Positions 43,003-53,072 of a stretch of 64,000 bases of DNA are shown one piece after another; the first letter of the stretch is position 1, and the number at the start of each line of letters is the position of its first letter. The notes beneath the pieces are model-generated. The model was not told the origin of the DNA and searched no databases. It saw only the letters and a list, made by a program, of their open reading frames with translations. Both the position numbers and the translations under genes were made by a program. Origin of the DNA: Bacillota bacterium. Its GTDB lineage: Bacteria > Bacillota > Negativicutes > Sporomusales > Sporomusaceae. The DNA is taken from positions 36,631-100,630 of the forward strand of contig JAEZVB010000107.1 of assembly GCA_023443285.1 (NCBI GenBank), read 5' to 3'.

Positions 43003-44940
43003 ATGATGAAGCAAACACTTTCAGCAGAAGAAGTATTGAAAAAGTATGACAAAGAATCTGACAAACGAGAGTATTCTGGCCTCATGGCTTATATTGTCAG
43101 TGCTCTGGCTATTACTTTTTCTTTGTTTCAGCTTTATACTGCTATGTTTGGAGTTTTAGATGCTCACTTGCAACGGTCAATCCATCTGGGATTTGGATTG
43201 ACGCTTGTCTATTTGCTTTATCCTACCTGTAAATCCTGGTCAAGAAAACAACTGCATCCTTTGGATTTGCTGCTTGCTATCCTTGGGGGAATTGCACCTT
43301 TGTATATTGTTATGATGTACCAGGAGCTTGTTTTAAGGGCTGGGACAGTGACAAATATAGATTTTATCGCGGGTCTTTTAGGAATTGCGCTTGTTTTGGA
43401 GGCTGCTCGCCGGGTGGTTGGGTGGCCAATGGTTATTGTCGCTTGTATCTTTGTTGTTTACGCTTTTGCTGGTCCTTATATGCCAAACATTTTGGCACAT
43501 AAGGGCGTTGATATCAACGAACTGGTTGGACATTTGTTTTTTACTACCGAGGGAATATTCGGCATACCATTAGGAGTTTCTTCTACATTTATTTTCCTGT
43601 TTATTCTTTTTGGTGCTTATTTAGAGACAACCGGTCTGGGAAAATTCTTTATTGACTTGGCGAATGCTTTAGCTGGTTGGGCTAGAGGCGGACCCGCTAA
43701 AGTCGCTGTTTTGTCAAGCGGCTTAATGGGGACAGTTTCCGGTAGTTCAGTGGCTAATGTTGTCGGCACAGGCAGTCTTACAATCCCTATGATGAAAAAA
43801 CTTGGATATAAACCTGAATTTGCTGGCGCAGTCGAAGCAACAGCCTCAACAGGCGGCCAGTTAATGCCACCTGTAATGGGAGCGGCAGCGTTCCTCATAG
43901 CTGAATTTGTTGGGGTGCCTTACATTGAAGTTGTTAAGGCGGCCGTTATCCCCGCAATTCTATATTATGTTGGGGTCTGGATCGGAGTTCATCTTGAAGC
44001 TAGAAAGGAAGGCTTGAAAGGGATACCCCGGAGTGAGCTGCCTAAATTTAAAAAACTATTCGTAGAACGGGGGCATCTAGCAGCTCCTTTGGTAGTAATC
44101 GTTTATTTGCTTGTTGTCGGCTATACCCCGATGAAAGCGGCCTTGTGGGCAATTGGCCTTGCAATTGTTGCGTCCATGCTGCGAAAATCCACCAGAATTA
44201 CTCCCAAACAAATTATTGAAGGTTTGGATAAAGGGGCTCGTGGGGTGTTAGGTGTCTTAGTGGCCTGCGCAACTGCTGGTATTATTATTGGAGTTGTTAC
44301 TAAGACCGGAGTTGGTTTAAAGCTTGCCTCAGCATTGATTGAACTGGCTGGCGGGCAACTTATTCCTGCGATGTTTTTTACTATGATTACATCGCTGCTC
44401 TTGGGAATGGGAGTTCCCACGACAGCTAATTATGTTATCACATCGACGATTGCCGCTCCGGCGCTTATTCAAATGGGAGTGCCTATTTTGGCAGCTCATA
44501 TGTTTGTCTTTTATTTCGGTATCATAGCTGATGTTACCCCACCGGTAGCACTGGCAGCATTTGCCGGCGCAGGTATTGCCGGTGCCTCGCCAATGAGAAC
44601 CGGTGTTAATGCGGCAAAACTGGCTATAGCGGCATTTATTGTTCCCTATGTTTTTGTTCTCTCACCGGTATTACTCATGATTAAGGCATCTGCAGGAACA
44701 ATATTTGTAAGTGCTGTAACCGCATTACTGGGAATGTTGGGATTAAGCATAGCTATGAATGGATATTATATTACCAAAGTCAGTTTCTTGGAGCGACTGA
44801 TATTCTTTATCGGCGGTATATTGATGATTGATCCGGGGGCGCTTACCGATGTCATTGGATTGGTGATTTTAATAGCTGCTACAGTCATACAAATCGTAAA
44901 AGCGCGTCGCCAGAAATCAGAATTAAACAGTAGTAATTAA
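43003..44940 (+). CDS. TRAP transporter fused permease (DctQ-DctM)
   Basis: 645 residues, about 17 membrane segments, with the small DctQ part (residues ~20-170) fused to the DctM part. DctM motifs: LMGTVSGSSVANVVGTGSLTIP, EATASTGGQLMPPVMGAAAF, GMGVPTTANYV. It imports the TAXI protein's substrate using an ion gradient. Ribosome site GGGAGG; ATG 43003 or 43006. Last gene of the TRAP operon, ended by a strong terminator. Confidence 0.94.
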   Translation: MMKQTLSAEEVLKKYDKESDKREYSGLMAYIVSALAITFSLFQLYTAMFGVLDAHLQRSIHLGFGLTLVYLLYPTCKSWSRKQLHPLDLLLAILGGIAPLYIVMMYQELVLRAGTVTNIDFIAGLLGIALVLEAARRVVGWPMVIVACIFVVYAFAGPYMPNILAHKGVDINELVGHLFFTTEGIFGIPLGVSSTFIFLFILFGAYLETTGLGKFFIDLANALAGWARGGPAKVAVLSSGLMGTVSGSSVANVVGTGSLTIPMMKKLGYKPEFAGAVEATASTGGQLMPPVMGAAAFLIAEFVGVPYIEVVKAAVIPAILYYVGVWIGVHLEARKEGLKGIPRSELPKFKKLFVERGHLAAPLVVIVYLLVVGYTPMKAALWAIGLAIVASMLRKSTRITPKQIIEGLDKGARGVLGVLVACATAGIIIGVVTKTGVGLKLASALIELAGGQLIPAMFFTMITSLLLGMGVPTTANYVITSTIAAPALIQMGVPILAAHMFVFYFGIIADVTPPVALAAFAGAGIAGASPMRTGVNAAKLAIAAFIVPYVFVLSPVLLMIKASAGTIFVSAVTALLGMLGLSIAMNGYYITKVSFLERLIFFIGGILMIDPGALTDVIGLVILIAATVIQIVKARRQKSELNSSN

Positions 44941-44978
44941 CAATAATAGCCGCTGCTAACTATGTAAGATATCTGTAT

Positions 44979-45025
44979 AAAAAGCCGGAAATCAGCCACT
45001 TATGGTGCTGGTTCCCGGCTTTTTA
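44979..45025 (+). terminator. Terminator of TRAP operon
   Basis: AAAAAGCCGG...CCGGCTTTTT long stem with TTTTT. Confidence 0.87.
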
Positions 45026-45090
45026 AATATTTTCTGCTAGGCAGGCTAGCTTGATTATGACTGTTAAAGGACTCACCACATTACTGAGGA

Positions 45091-45606
45091 CTAATTATTA
45101 TTGTAGAAAATATTGAAAATATCAGCCAAAATAAAAGAATCATTTTGTTTTGGCGTTGTTCTTTCGTTATAATCTTGTTGTAATTGGGCATCGTTAGTCT
45201 GCGAATACTTCAAGGCCGAGATATAACACTTTTCCAGCGCAGTTTCCGGCAGAATCATCGTCCACGAACTTGGATTGTACGGGTTGCTTATTCTACTGTT
45301 AACCTGTCCGGCGCCGTTGTATTCCACAGTATCTAAAAGCAGCATTTCACGGTTACTAAGCCGGAATAAATAATGATGTAGGGTAAAATCACTACTGTAA
45401 TCGGATGTGGTTTTTATCCATACACTCAGTAATTTCTCGCTACGGTATGGATCTTTCTCATAGCGTAAGGTGTCTTTATCAATTTGCGCGACCACAGCAT
45501 CTTCCATCACAATACCTTCATAACGGGAAGCTGCTGCCAATCCAGTCGCAGACGTAAAAGTAAACAGAATTAGGGTTACAAGTAGAATATATTTGGCCGA
45601 TCTCAT
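45091..45606 (-). CDS. Secreted protein of unknown function
   Basis: 171 residues from ATG 45606: signal peptide (YILLVTLILFTFTSATGLAA) and a soluble mature domain, with AVVAQIDKDTLRYEKDPY and VSVWIKTT-like strands. It resembles the small surface-associated proteins often found in Negativicutes, but I recognise no family. An ORF extending to 45669 lacks a ribosome site. Single gene on the minus strand. Confidence 0.65.
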   Translation of the reverse strand: MRSAKYILLVTLILFTFTSATGLAAASRYEGIVMEDAVVAQIDKDTLRYEKDPYRSEKLLSVWIKTTSDYSSDFTLHHYLFRLSNREMLLLDTVEYNGAGQVNSRISNPYNPSSWTMILPETALEKCYISALKYSQTNDAQLQQDYNERTTPKQNDSFILADIFNIFYNNN

Positions 45607-45879
45607 AGTTTCATCTTCTTTCCGGCTTATCTGATAAGCCAAGTATTTTTGCGAAAGATAATAATACAAGAGTACTTTCGTTTATTTATTTCTTCATAAG
45701 GTAAATAAAACCCTGTTATTTAATAATAAAATGCAGTGATAAAAAAGTCTAATTTCAGAGTGTGTTTATTAACAAATTCTGGTACGATATAAGTGCATGT
45801 GAAACAATAGCAAAAATGCTGATACAACTAAGGAAAAACGGGACAAGAAAGCAGTCTATGTTCCAGTGGAGGTGCATTG

Positions 45880-47205
45880 ATGACAAACATAATTTTTACA
45901 GAAGAACGTGAGAATGAGCTTATGAGTAAAATAAGGTGGAAGATTGTGCCGTATGTTATGATGCTGTATATTGTGGCGATGTTAGACCGAGTCAATATCG
46001 GGTTTGCTGCTTTGCAAATGAATAAGGATTTGGGGATTAGTGCCAGTACGTTTGGTATGCTGGCCGGTATTTTTTTTATAGCATATTTCTTTTTCGAAGT
46101 TCCCAGTAACATTATTATGTATAAGGTGGGCGCACGGAAGTGGATTGCCAGGATTCTTGTCAGCTGGGGTATGGTGACGGTTATGTTGGCATTTGCGCAG
46201 AATGTTACTCAGGTAGCCATTCTGCGGGCATTGCTTGGCGCTGCGGAAGCAGGTTTTTATCCTTGTATTATTTTATATTTTACATTTTGGTTTCCAACCA
46301 AGCATTTTGCCAAAACCATGTCCTTGTTTATGTGCGGGATGGCGCTCGCTAATATCATTGTTGGTCCAATCTCGTCATGGATTATGGAAAATGTGGCTTG
46401 GCTGGGTTTGGCCGGCTGGCGCTGGATGTTTATCTTAGAAGGCTTGCCGGCAATGATTCTCGGGATTGTAACGCTATTGGTTATGGTGGACAGGCCGGAG
46501 CAGGCCAAATTCCTAAGCTCGGAAGAAAAACATTGGCTCATTGCTAGGCTGCAGCGTGAGCATGTGGCCAAAAAATTAAAGGTCAAAGTCGCAAATAAAT
46601 GGGAAGTGTTTAGAAATGGGCGCGTATGGCACCTGGCTTTTTGCTATCTTTGCTATACGTTGGCGCTTTACGGACTGGGGATGTGGATGCCGCAGATATT
46701 AAAGAACCTGGCAAAAGCCATGAGTATATCCAATATTGGTCTAATTTCGACCATTCCTTATGTGTGTGCAATTACTGTTATGATTTTCATTGCCAAACAG
46801 TCTGATGCTGTCCAAGAACGCCGTTATCATACGGCTATACCTATCGGCATCGGCTTTTTTGGCTTGCTGGGGTTAACTTATACTGATAATCTGCTGGTAT
46901 CGATGGTACTACTTTGTGTTTGCCAGGCCGCTATCTATTCATTTGTCGGAACCTTCTGGACTCTGCCCAATATGTATTTGTCAGAAGTTAATGCGGCGAT
47001 CGGCATTGCCATTATTAACTCGTTTGGCAATTTGGGGGGCTTCTTTGGCCCCTACATGGTCGGTTTTCTGAAGGATGTAACCGGTTCGACTAACGCCGGG
47101 ATGGTTTTCCTATCTTCTTTTGCGCTACTGGGTGCTGTTCTCGTGTTAGCTATCCCCAAAAAAGAGGCTGCCGCCGAATCGTTAAAAACAAGTGTAAGCG
47201 CCTAA
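45880..47205 (+). CDS. MFS transporter, anion:cation symporter (ACS) family
   Basis: 441 residues with twelve segments. The first helices read RWKIVPYVMMLYIVAMLDRVNIGFA, the signature of the ACS family (tartrate, glucarate, hexuronate, phthalate carriers), and the helix-2/3 loop is VGARKWIAR. It imports an organic anion with H+. ATG 45880 follows GGAGGTG. Substrate unknown. Confidence 0.9.
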   Translation: MTNIIFTEERENELMSKIRWKIVPYVMMLYIVAMLDRVNIGFAALQMNKDLGISASTFGMLAGIFFIAYFFFEVPSNIIMYKVGARKWIARILVSWGMVTVMLAFAQNVTQVAILRALLGAAEAGFYPCIILYFTFWFPTKHFAKTMSLFMCGMALANIIVGPISSWIMENVAWLGLAGWRWMFILEGLPAMILGIVTLLVMVDRPEQAKFLSSEEKHWLIARLQREHVAKKLKVKVANKWEVFRNGRVWHLAFCYLCYTLALYGLGMWMPQILKNLAKAMSISNIGLISTIPYVCAITVMIFIAKQSDAVQERRYHTAIPIGIGFFGLLGLTYTDNLLVSMVLLCVCQAAIYSFVGTFWTLPNMYLSEVNAAIGIAIINSFGNLGGFFGPYMVGFLKDVTGSTNAGMVFLSSFALLGAVLVLAIPKKEAAAESLKTSVSA

Positions 47206-47329
47206 CACGGATTTAGCAAGTAAGGGCAAGGGAATACGAAACTTTTATGGAACCCGTGTCCAATACGGCAGGATACCTTGTTAAAGATGGAGAAATTAGC
47301 TATTACTGATATAAGGGGGGGACTATGAC

Positions 47330-48427
47330 ATGTATACACGCAGGCTATTGTTTGTTTTGATGCTGGGTTTGGCACTTGTGCTTGTTGGTTGCTCCGGGAC
47401 AAAAGATACCAAAGCGCCGACTGCCGGGAGTCTGATGGTGGGGATGATAACAGATGCCGGTACCATTGATGACAGATCATTTAACCAAGGAACCTGGGAG
47501 GGCATTGTCAAGGCAGGAACGGATTTTAATTTTAAACCCAAATATTTGCGCCCGGCCGGTACGACAACAGCTGATTATGATAAAGAAATTGCCAATCTTC
47601 ACGATGCGGGTTACAGGCTAATCATTACCCCGGGATTTAAGTTCGAGAATTCGATTTATACAGCGCAAGAAAAGTATCAGGATACCAAATTTGTAATTCT
47701 GGACGGAGTTCCGCATCCAGGCAATGATTATACTAAAGTCAAAATTGGAGCGAATACCGTTGCCATTAACTTTGCTGAACATGAATCCGGTTTTCTCGCA
47801 GGTGTTGCAGCTGCACTAGAGCTTAAGACCGGTGAATTTGGTTTTGTTGGCGGTATGGAGATTCCCGCTGTACAACGGTATAATTGGGGCTTTCAGCAAG
47901 GGATAAAATATGCCAACGCCAACCTTGGCACTAAGATTAATATAAAAGCCGAAAACTTCCTGTACCAGGGAACGTTTCATGATATTGCGGCAGGTCAACA
48001 GCTGGCTGCTCAGATGTATGACCGGGGCGTCAATGTCATATTTGCCGCTGCCGGCAGCGTTGGAATCGGCGTAATTAATGAAGCGGTGGCTCGGGCAAAA
48101 GCCGGACAGCCGGTGTGGGTTATTGGCGTTGATGTAGATCAATATGCACAGGGCTATTATGATGAAAACAAGACGAAATCGGTTATTTTGACGTCGGCAA
48201 TGAAGTGCGTGAATCAGGCAGCCTATGATATGGTGAAAAGTGTAAAAGAGGGCAATTTCCCCGGTGGCAAGAGCCTTACTTTTAACGTGAAAAATGATGG
48301 TATAGGCATTCCGGCTCAAAACCCAAATCTCAAGGATGAGGTTGCTGGCAAGATAAAAGAATTGGTTACCAGCCTGAAAGAAGGTAAAGTAACAGTGTCT
48401 GATAAAGGTGAGGGGTTATTGCGTTAG
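47330..48427 (+). CDS. BMP-family nucleoside-binding lipoprotein (NupN-like)
   Basis: 365 residues; lipobox LVGCS (Cys ~21) and a BMP domain: MITDAGTIDDRSFNQGTWEG is the family hallmark, then VFAAAGSVG-type GSVGIGVINEA and WVIGVDVDQ. Binds nucleosides outside the cell for the ABC transporter encoded next. Gene order (binding protein, ATPase, two permeases) equals Bacillus nupNOPQ/yufNOPQ, a guanosine transporter. Ribosome site AGGGGGGG. Confidence 0.92.
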   Translation: MYTRRLLFVLMLGLALVLVGCSGTKDTKAPTAGSLMVGMITDAGTIDDRSFNQGTWEGIVKAGTDFNFKPKYLRPAGTTTADYDKEIANLHDAGYRLIITPGFKFENSIYTAQEKYQDTKFVILDGVPHPGNDYTKVKIGANTVAINFAEHESGFLAGVAAALELKTGEFGFVGGMEIPAVQRYNWGFQQGIKYANANLGTKINIKAENFLYQGTFHDIAAGQQLAAQMYDRGVNVIFAAAGSVGIGVINEAVARAKAGQPVWVIGVDVDQYAQGYYDENKTKSVILTSAMKCVNQAAYDMVKSVKEGNFPGGKSLTFNVKNDGIGIPAQNPNLKDEVAGKIKELVTSLKEGKVTVSDKGEGLLR

Positions 48428-48482
48428 CGTCCTGTCGTTATGACTGCGAAAATCCAATGATACCTGAAGTGCTAATCAAGAA

Positions 48483-48546
48483 TAGGTTCGGATGGGGGAG
48501 AGGACTCAGTCGTAGGAGCTGCTCTCTTATCCGAACCTACTTTTAT
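48483..48546 (+). promoter_or_regulatory. Long hairpin between binding-protein and ABC genes
   Basis: TAGGTTCGGAT (48483-48493) and ATCCGAACCTA (48529-48539) are perfect 11-bp arms around a partly self-complementary loop, followed by CTTTTAT. Likely a weak intra-operon terminator or mRNA-stabilising structure. Confidence 0.6.
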
Positions 48547-48609
48547 AGTAAGATATAGATAAAAAGCAGTAAGCAAGCAGCTATTATTCGTGATAGGAGG
48601 TTGTCAGGC

Positions 48610-50145
48610 GTGGAGTATGTTGTAGAAATGCTGGGCATCCGCAAAGAATTTGCCGGGATTGTCGCTAATGATAATATTACGTTAACGGTTCGGCCTGGTG
48701 AAATCCATGCATTACTAGGAGAAAATGGAGCAGGTAAATCTACGCTGATGAATATTTTGTTCGGATTGTATCAGCCTGATAGCGGCAGTATCCGGGTGCG
48801 CGGACAGGAAGTCAGAATTGCTAATCCGAACGTTGCTAATGAACTAGGAATTGGCATGGTTCACCAGCATTTTCAATTGGTACACAATTTTACGGTTACC
48901 GAAAATATTATTTTGGGGTTGGAGCCAAGCTCGTATGGCATGGTCAACACCCAGTCTGCCAAAAAACGGATAACAGAGCTATCGAAGCGTTACGGGCTAA
49001 ATGTTGATGTAGATGCCAAAATCGAGGATATTTCGGTTGGTATGCAGCAACGGGTAGAAATTTTGAAAATGCTGTACCGGGATGCCGAAGTTTTGATTTT
49101 TGACGAGCCGACAGCAGTGCTTACGCCACAAGAAATTGCCGATCTTATTATGATTATGAAAAACCTGGCAGCTGAGGGCAAAGCGATTATCCTCATTACT
49201 CACAAGCTTAAGGAAATCAAGGAAGCGGCTGACCGCTGCACGGTAATACGCCGAGGCAGCTATATTGGTACTGTGGAGATAGCAGCTTGCAGTGAAGAAG
49301 CGATGGCCGAGATGATGGTCGGGCGGAAGGTTTTCTTAAAAGCTGACAGGCAGCCTTGTACCCCGGGTCAAGTCTTATTGGAAATCAAGAACCTCACAGT
49401 ACATAACCAGAGCAAGCTACCCGCGGTTAAAAATGTTTCACTTAGCATCTACGCCGGTGAAATTGTCGGGATTGCCGGTGTTGACGGTAACGGTCAGACC
49501 GAACTGGTGGAAGCTTTGGTGGGACTAAAGAAAATCCAGGCAGGGCAGATTCTGCTTCAAGGCCAAGATATTTCGTCCTTGACTGTGAAAGAACGGATTA
49601 ATGCAGGGCTGGCACATGTGCCGGAAGATCGCCATAAACGTGGGCTGGTGCTTGACTATACTGTGGAAGACAATGTAGTGCTTGAAGTATATAATAGACC
49701 GCCGTTTTCCCATAACTATGTTCTGCAACGCTTCGCTATTCAAGAGTATGCGGACGAGATTATGCAGCAGTTTGATGTTCGCGCCGCTCAGGGTTCGCTT
49801 ACTATCGCCAGGTCATTGTCAGGTGGCAATCAGCAGAAGGTCATTATCGGGCGCCAGATAAGTCTTAACCCCAAGGTGCTGATTGCGGTACAGCCGACAC
49901 GCGGTCTTGATGTCGGTTCGATTGAATATATTCATCGACGCTTACTTGCGCAACGGGATGCAGGTTTCGCAGTACTCCTGGTATCGTTAGAATTAGAAGA
50001 AATTTTGAATCTCTCCGACCGGATAGCAGTTATTAGCAAGGGTGAATTGATTGGGTTAGTCCAGGCCGAGAACGCCAACGAAAATGACCTTGGATTGATG
50101 ATGGCCGGTGTGCGAAAGGAGGCAGCTAACATTGACAAAATTTAA
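48610..50145 (+). CDS. Nucleoside ABC transporter ATP-binding protein (NupO-like, two ABC domains)
   Basis: 511 residues with tandem ATPase domains. First: GENGAGKST (Walker A), DEPTAVLTP (Walker B). Second: Walker A position degenerate (GVDGNGQTE), signature LSGGNQQK, and Walker B altered (AVQPTRGLDVG), as usual for sugar/nucleoside-type importers. GTG 48610 is preferred with AGGAGG nine bases upstream; TTG 48601 touches that site. Overlaps the permease gene. Confidence 0.93.
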   Translation: MEYVVEMLGIRKEFAGIVANDNITLTVRPGEIHALLGENGAGKSTLMNILFGLYQPDSGSIRVRGQEVRIANPNVANELGIGMVHQHFQLVHNFTVTENIILGLEPSSYGMVNTQSAKKRITELSKRYGLNVDVDAKIEDISVGMQQRVEILKMLYRDAEVLIFDEPTAVLTPQEIADLIMIMKNLAAEGKAIILITHKLKEIKEAADRCTVIRRGSYIGTVEIAACSEEAMAEMMVGRKVFLKADRQPCTPGQVLLEIKNLTVHNQSKLPAVKNVSLSIYAGEIVGIAGVDGNGQTELVEALVGLKKIQAGQILLQGQDISSLTVKERINAGLAHVPEDRHKRGLVLDYTVEDNVVLEVYNRPPFSHNYVLQRFAIQEYADEIMQQFDVRAAQGSLTIARSLSGGNQQKVIIGRQISLNPKVLIAVQPTRGLDVGSIEYIHRRLLAQRDAGFAVLLVSLELEEILNLSDRIAVISKGELIGLVQAENANENDLGLMMAGVRKEAANIDKI

Positions 50146-51196
50146 TGTTCAGAGTCAAAAGGAAGCTGTCATTTTGCTGATGACCATTCTACTTGGTTTA
50201 TTGGCTGGAGCGGTTTTTATGGTTTTAACCGGCCATGATCCAGTGACCGGATATGAGTTTTTATTTCGGGGCGGGCTTATGAGTTTGGAACGGATCGGCA
50301 ACACCATAGCAACGGCTGTGCCTTTGATATTTACCGGGTTGTCGGTAGCTTTTGCTTTTAAAACAGGTCTGTTTAATATCGGAGCTGCCGGTCAGCTATT
50401 AATCGGCGGATTTTGTGCTATTGCGGTGGGGCTGACAGTAGAGCTTGCTAAGCCGCTGTTGTTAACGGCCATGATCTTGACCGCGCTTGTAAGCGGCGGC
50501 TTATGGGCGGCAATCCCAGGGTGGTTTAAAGCCAGGTTTAATGTGCATGAAGTGGTGTCAACGATCATGTTGAACTGGATAGCCTACTGGCTGGTATATT
50601 ATCTTGTGCCCGCCTACTTTAAAGGCTCGTTTGAAACAGAATCACGCAATATCCCACTGGCGGCGTCATTACGTGCCGAGTGGCTTTCCCAGCTATTTGA
50701 CGGCTCATTTATTAATTTGGGGATTTTTTTGGCCATGGCAGCCGTGCTGGTTAGCGTGTTTATTTTGCAGCGAACAACGCTCGGGTTTGAGTTAAAGGCG
50801 GTGGGCTTCAATCGTTATGCCGCAGAATGTGCGGGAATTAACGCTGGCCGCAGTATTGTCCTTTCGATGATGATTGCCGGGGCGCTGGCCGGACTGGGAG
50901 GTATGACGCTTTACTGCGGTTATGCTACCAGCCTTCAGATCGGAATATTGCCGTCGCAAGGGATTGATGGTATTGCGGTAGCTTTATTGGGAGGAAATTC
51001 GCCGTGGGGAGTATTTGCCGCAGCCTTGTTTTTCGGCTTATTATATTCCGGCAAAGGATTTATGAATGCTATGACAAGCATACCGCCGGAAATTGCGGAC
51101 ACCATTATTGCTACAATTATCTATTTTGCAGCTACCAGTGTACTTATCGAAAAAGGTATTGATAAAGTGATAAAACGACAGAAAGGAGGAGCCTGA
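50132..51196 (+). CDS. Nucleoside ABC transporter permease (NupP-like)
   Basis: 354 residues, eight or nine membrane segments, BPD_transp_2 family (AGAAGQLLIGGFCAIA-type segment: NIGAAGQLLIGG; LGGNSPWGVFAAALFFG). TTG 50132 with AAAGGAGG nine bases upstream; it overlaps the ATPase gene by 14 bases. Confidence 0.92.
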   Translation: MTKFNVQSQKEAVILLMTILLGLLAGAVFMVLTGHDPVTGYEFLFRGGLMSLERIGNTIATAVPLIFTGLSVAFAFKTGLFNIGAAGQLLIGGFCAIAVGLTVELAKPLLLTAMILTALVSGGLWAAIPGWFKARFNVHEVVSTIMLNWIAYWLVYYLVPAYFKGSFETESRNIPLAASLRAEWLSQLFDGSFINLGIFLAMAAVLVSVFILQRTTLGFELKAVGFNRYAAECAGINAGRSIVLSMMIAGALAGLGGMTLYCGYATSLQIGILPSQGIDGIAVALLGGNSPWGVFAAALFFGLLYSGKGFMNAMTSIPPEIADTIIATIIYFAATSVLIEKGIDKVIKRQKGGA

Positions 51197-51197
51197 G

Positions 51198-52142
51198 ATG
51201 TGGCAGGTTTTGCAGCAGATTTCACCCTATGCCATTGCATTTACGATTCCACTGCTGATTACCGCGATTGGCGGTTTGTATTCTGAACGCAGCGGAGTGG
51301 TTAATATTGGGTTAGAAGGACTGATGGTGATCGGTTCGTTTGCGGCCGCTATCACGGTGGCGGTTTTACAACCGATCCTGCATAATCAGGCTCTGTGGCT
51401 GGGACTGTTGGCGGCGGTACTGGCAGGCGCACTATTTTCCCTGTTACATGCCTTTGCCAGCATTAGTTTGCAGGCTAACCAGGTAATCAGCGGGACAGCT
51501 ATCAATATGATTGCGGGTGCGCTGACCGTGTTTATTGCACGCAATGTGACAGGTAGCGGCAACATTCAGATTAGCCCGTTTACCCGGTTTGATATACCAG
51601 GCCTTAGCGAGATACCGGTGGCCGGAAAATTACTATTTGCCAATACATATGCGACAACCTGGCTTGTACTGCTTATTTTCGCAATTGCTTATTTTGTCAT
51701 GTATAAGACGGTTTATGGGTTGCGCCTGCGCGCTTGCGGCGAACATCCGCAGGCAGTTGCTGCGGCCGGGATTGATGTTCCATTGATCAGGTATACGGCA
51801 GTCGCCATATCAGGTGCCTGCGCCGGACTGGGCGGCGCCATCATCTTGACAACCTATTCAGGTGAGTTCAATGGGTCGGTATTTGGGCTGGGATTTTTGG
51901 CGTTGGCAGCCTTGATTTTGGGTCAATGGAAACCGCTTGGCATTTTGGGGGCTACCTTTTTTTTCGGGTTTGCCAGCACGATAGCCACATCGGCACAGGC
52001 TATTCCGGCTTTGGCGCAGATACCTAGTGTAGTACTTAAAACATTCCCGTATATTGTTACTTTGCTTGTACTAGTGATATTTTCCAAGAAAACACAAGCA
52101 CCGAGAGCAGCCGGTGAGCCCTTTGAACAGGGAAAACGTTAA
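51198..52142 (+). CDS. Nucleoside ABC transporter permease (NupQ-like)
   Basis: 314 residues, BPD_transp_2 permease: SERSGVVNIGLEGLMVIG near the N terminus and LRACGEHPQAVAAAGI are hallmarks of this subfamily. ATG 51198 follows the previous stop by one base, ribosome site AAAGGAGG. Last gene of the nucleoside operon. C-terminal tail is hydrophilic. Confidence 0.93.
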   Translation: MWQVLQQISPYAIAFTIPLLITAIGGLYSERSGVVNIGLEGLMVIGSFAAAITVAVLQPILHNQALWLGLLAAVLAGALFSLLHAFASISLQANQVISGTAINMIAGALTVFIARNVTGSGNIQISPFTRFDIPGLSEIPVAGKLLFANTYATTWLVLLIFAIAYFVMYKTVYGLRLRACGEHPQAVAAAGIDVPLIRYTAVAISGACAGLGGAIILTTYSGEFNGSVFGLGFLALAALILGQWKPLGILGATFFFGFASTIATSAQAIPALAQIPSVVLKTFPYIVTLLVLVIFSKKTQAPRAAGEPFEQGKR

Positions 52143-52313
52143 AATTGTATGTTGCCGTGTGATAAATAACTTAGGCGACCAGGAATTGTGGGAATTTTGT
52201 AAGAAGTAGCAAAAGAAAAGAGGAAAAAGGGATTTTGCGGAGAAACTCATAGAATATGTCACATAAGCTTTATAAGAAGTATTACATTTAATATAAATAG
52301 GAGAGTGGATGAC

Positions 52314-52643
52314 GTGGAAGAAAAAACAATGGCCGATGTTAAAGTAGTTATGGTTATACCAAGAGTAGATGCTGCTAGCGCTAAAACAGTAGAAACACAA
52401 CTCGCTGAATTAGTCAATAGTGGGACAAGAAAATTAGTTTGTAATTTTTCGCAAAATGAATATATCTCCAGCGCCGGTTTGCGCGTATTTCTATCAACTT
52501 TGAAGATGATGAAAAAAACAGACGGTAATATTGTTTTATGCGGACTGCAGCCGTATGTGCAGGAAGTGTTTGATATGGCTGGATTTAGTCAATTATTTAA
52601 GATTTATAGTAGTGAGGACGAGGCCGTGCAGGAGCTTAAATAG
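52314..52643 (+). CDS. STAS anti-sigma-factor antagonist
   Basis: 109 residues, RsbV/SpoIIAA-type. EYISSAGLRVFLSTLK carries the Ser expected to be phosphorylated. GTG 52314 has AGGAG ten bases upstream; GTG 52305 is too close. Its likely kinase is encoded at 53242. A terminator follows the gene. Confidence 0.9.
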   Translation: MEEKTMADVKVVMVIPRVDAASAKTVETQLAELVNSGTRKLVCNFSQNEYISSAGLRVFLSTLKMMKKTDGNIVLCGLQPYVQEVFDMAGFSQLFKIYSSEDEAVQELK

Positions 52644-52658
52644 GGAAACTTGAGGCAT

Positions 52659-52692
52659 GAAACGAAGTGTGAATTAGCATGCTTCGTTTTTT
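52659..52692 (+). terminator. Terminator after STAS gene
   Basis: AAACGAAG / CTTCGTTT stem followed by TTTTC. Confidence 0.75.
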
Positions 52693-52871
52693 CTTTAGCC
52701 TGTTGACATAAGAACGACTAAGGCTTTTGCCGGCGACGTACCTGGACTGTGCTAGTGACGATTGCGCCATGGATGGCATAGCAATTCGGCCGTCCTAAAG
52801 GACTTGGCACAAGCCAAGTCTTATCTTATTATTTCCTAGGATGTTTATTGAGAATGAGGGTGGGAAATTTT
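52693..52871 (+). promoter_or_regulatory. Structured leader-like region
   Basis: GC-richer than its surroundings, with several self-complementary pieces (GTCCTAAAGGAC; GACTTGG-CACAAG-CCAAGTC at 52801-52820 followed by TTATCTTATT). It could be an RNA leader of the gene at 52872, but it matches no riboswitch class I can identify. Confidence 0.35.
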
Positions 52872-53072
52872 ATGCAACATTCCTTCGGAGCTTTAACGAT
52901 GTCGGTAGTAAATACTGCCTGTGTAATGATGGTCATTGCCTATGTAGTAATACGTACCCGAACTAATTTGGATATGTTAGAAAAAACAGTGCGTAAGCAA
53001 GATATCGCTATCTTAACTGTATTGTTTGGTTTTTTCTCGATATATGCCGGTATAAATGGGAATGTTTTTTAA
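52872..53072 (+). CDS. Short membrane protein, likely truncated 5TMR-LYT-type sensor
   Basis: 66 residues with two hydrophobic segments: NTACVMMVIAYVVIRTR and IAILTVLFGFFSIYAGI. This reads like the first two helices of 5TMR-LYT sensor proteins (LytS-like), which normally continue for another ~100 residues. The stop follows right after the second helix, and the next 170 bases do not continue the domain. AGGGTGG before ATG 52872 is a good ribosome site, so a short protein may still be made. Either a pseudogene fragment or a two-helix protein. Confidence 0.5.
   Translation: MQHSFGALTMSVVNTACVMMVIAYVVIRTRTNLDMLEKTVRKQDIAILTVLFGFFSIYAGINGNVF

Noticed and set aside
47206..47329. Purine riboswitch before the nucleoside transporter operon
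   Set aside because: Expected by analogy with nucleoside operons, but the conserved loop sequences are absent.
52693..52871. Riboswitch of a known class
   Set aside because: The region folds into hairpins, but I could not match it to cyclic di-GMP, fluoride, molybdenum-cofactor or purine riboswitch consensus.
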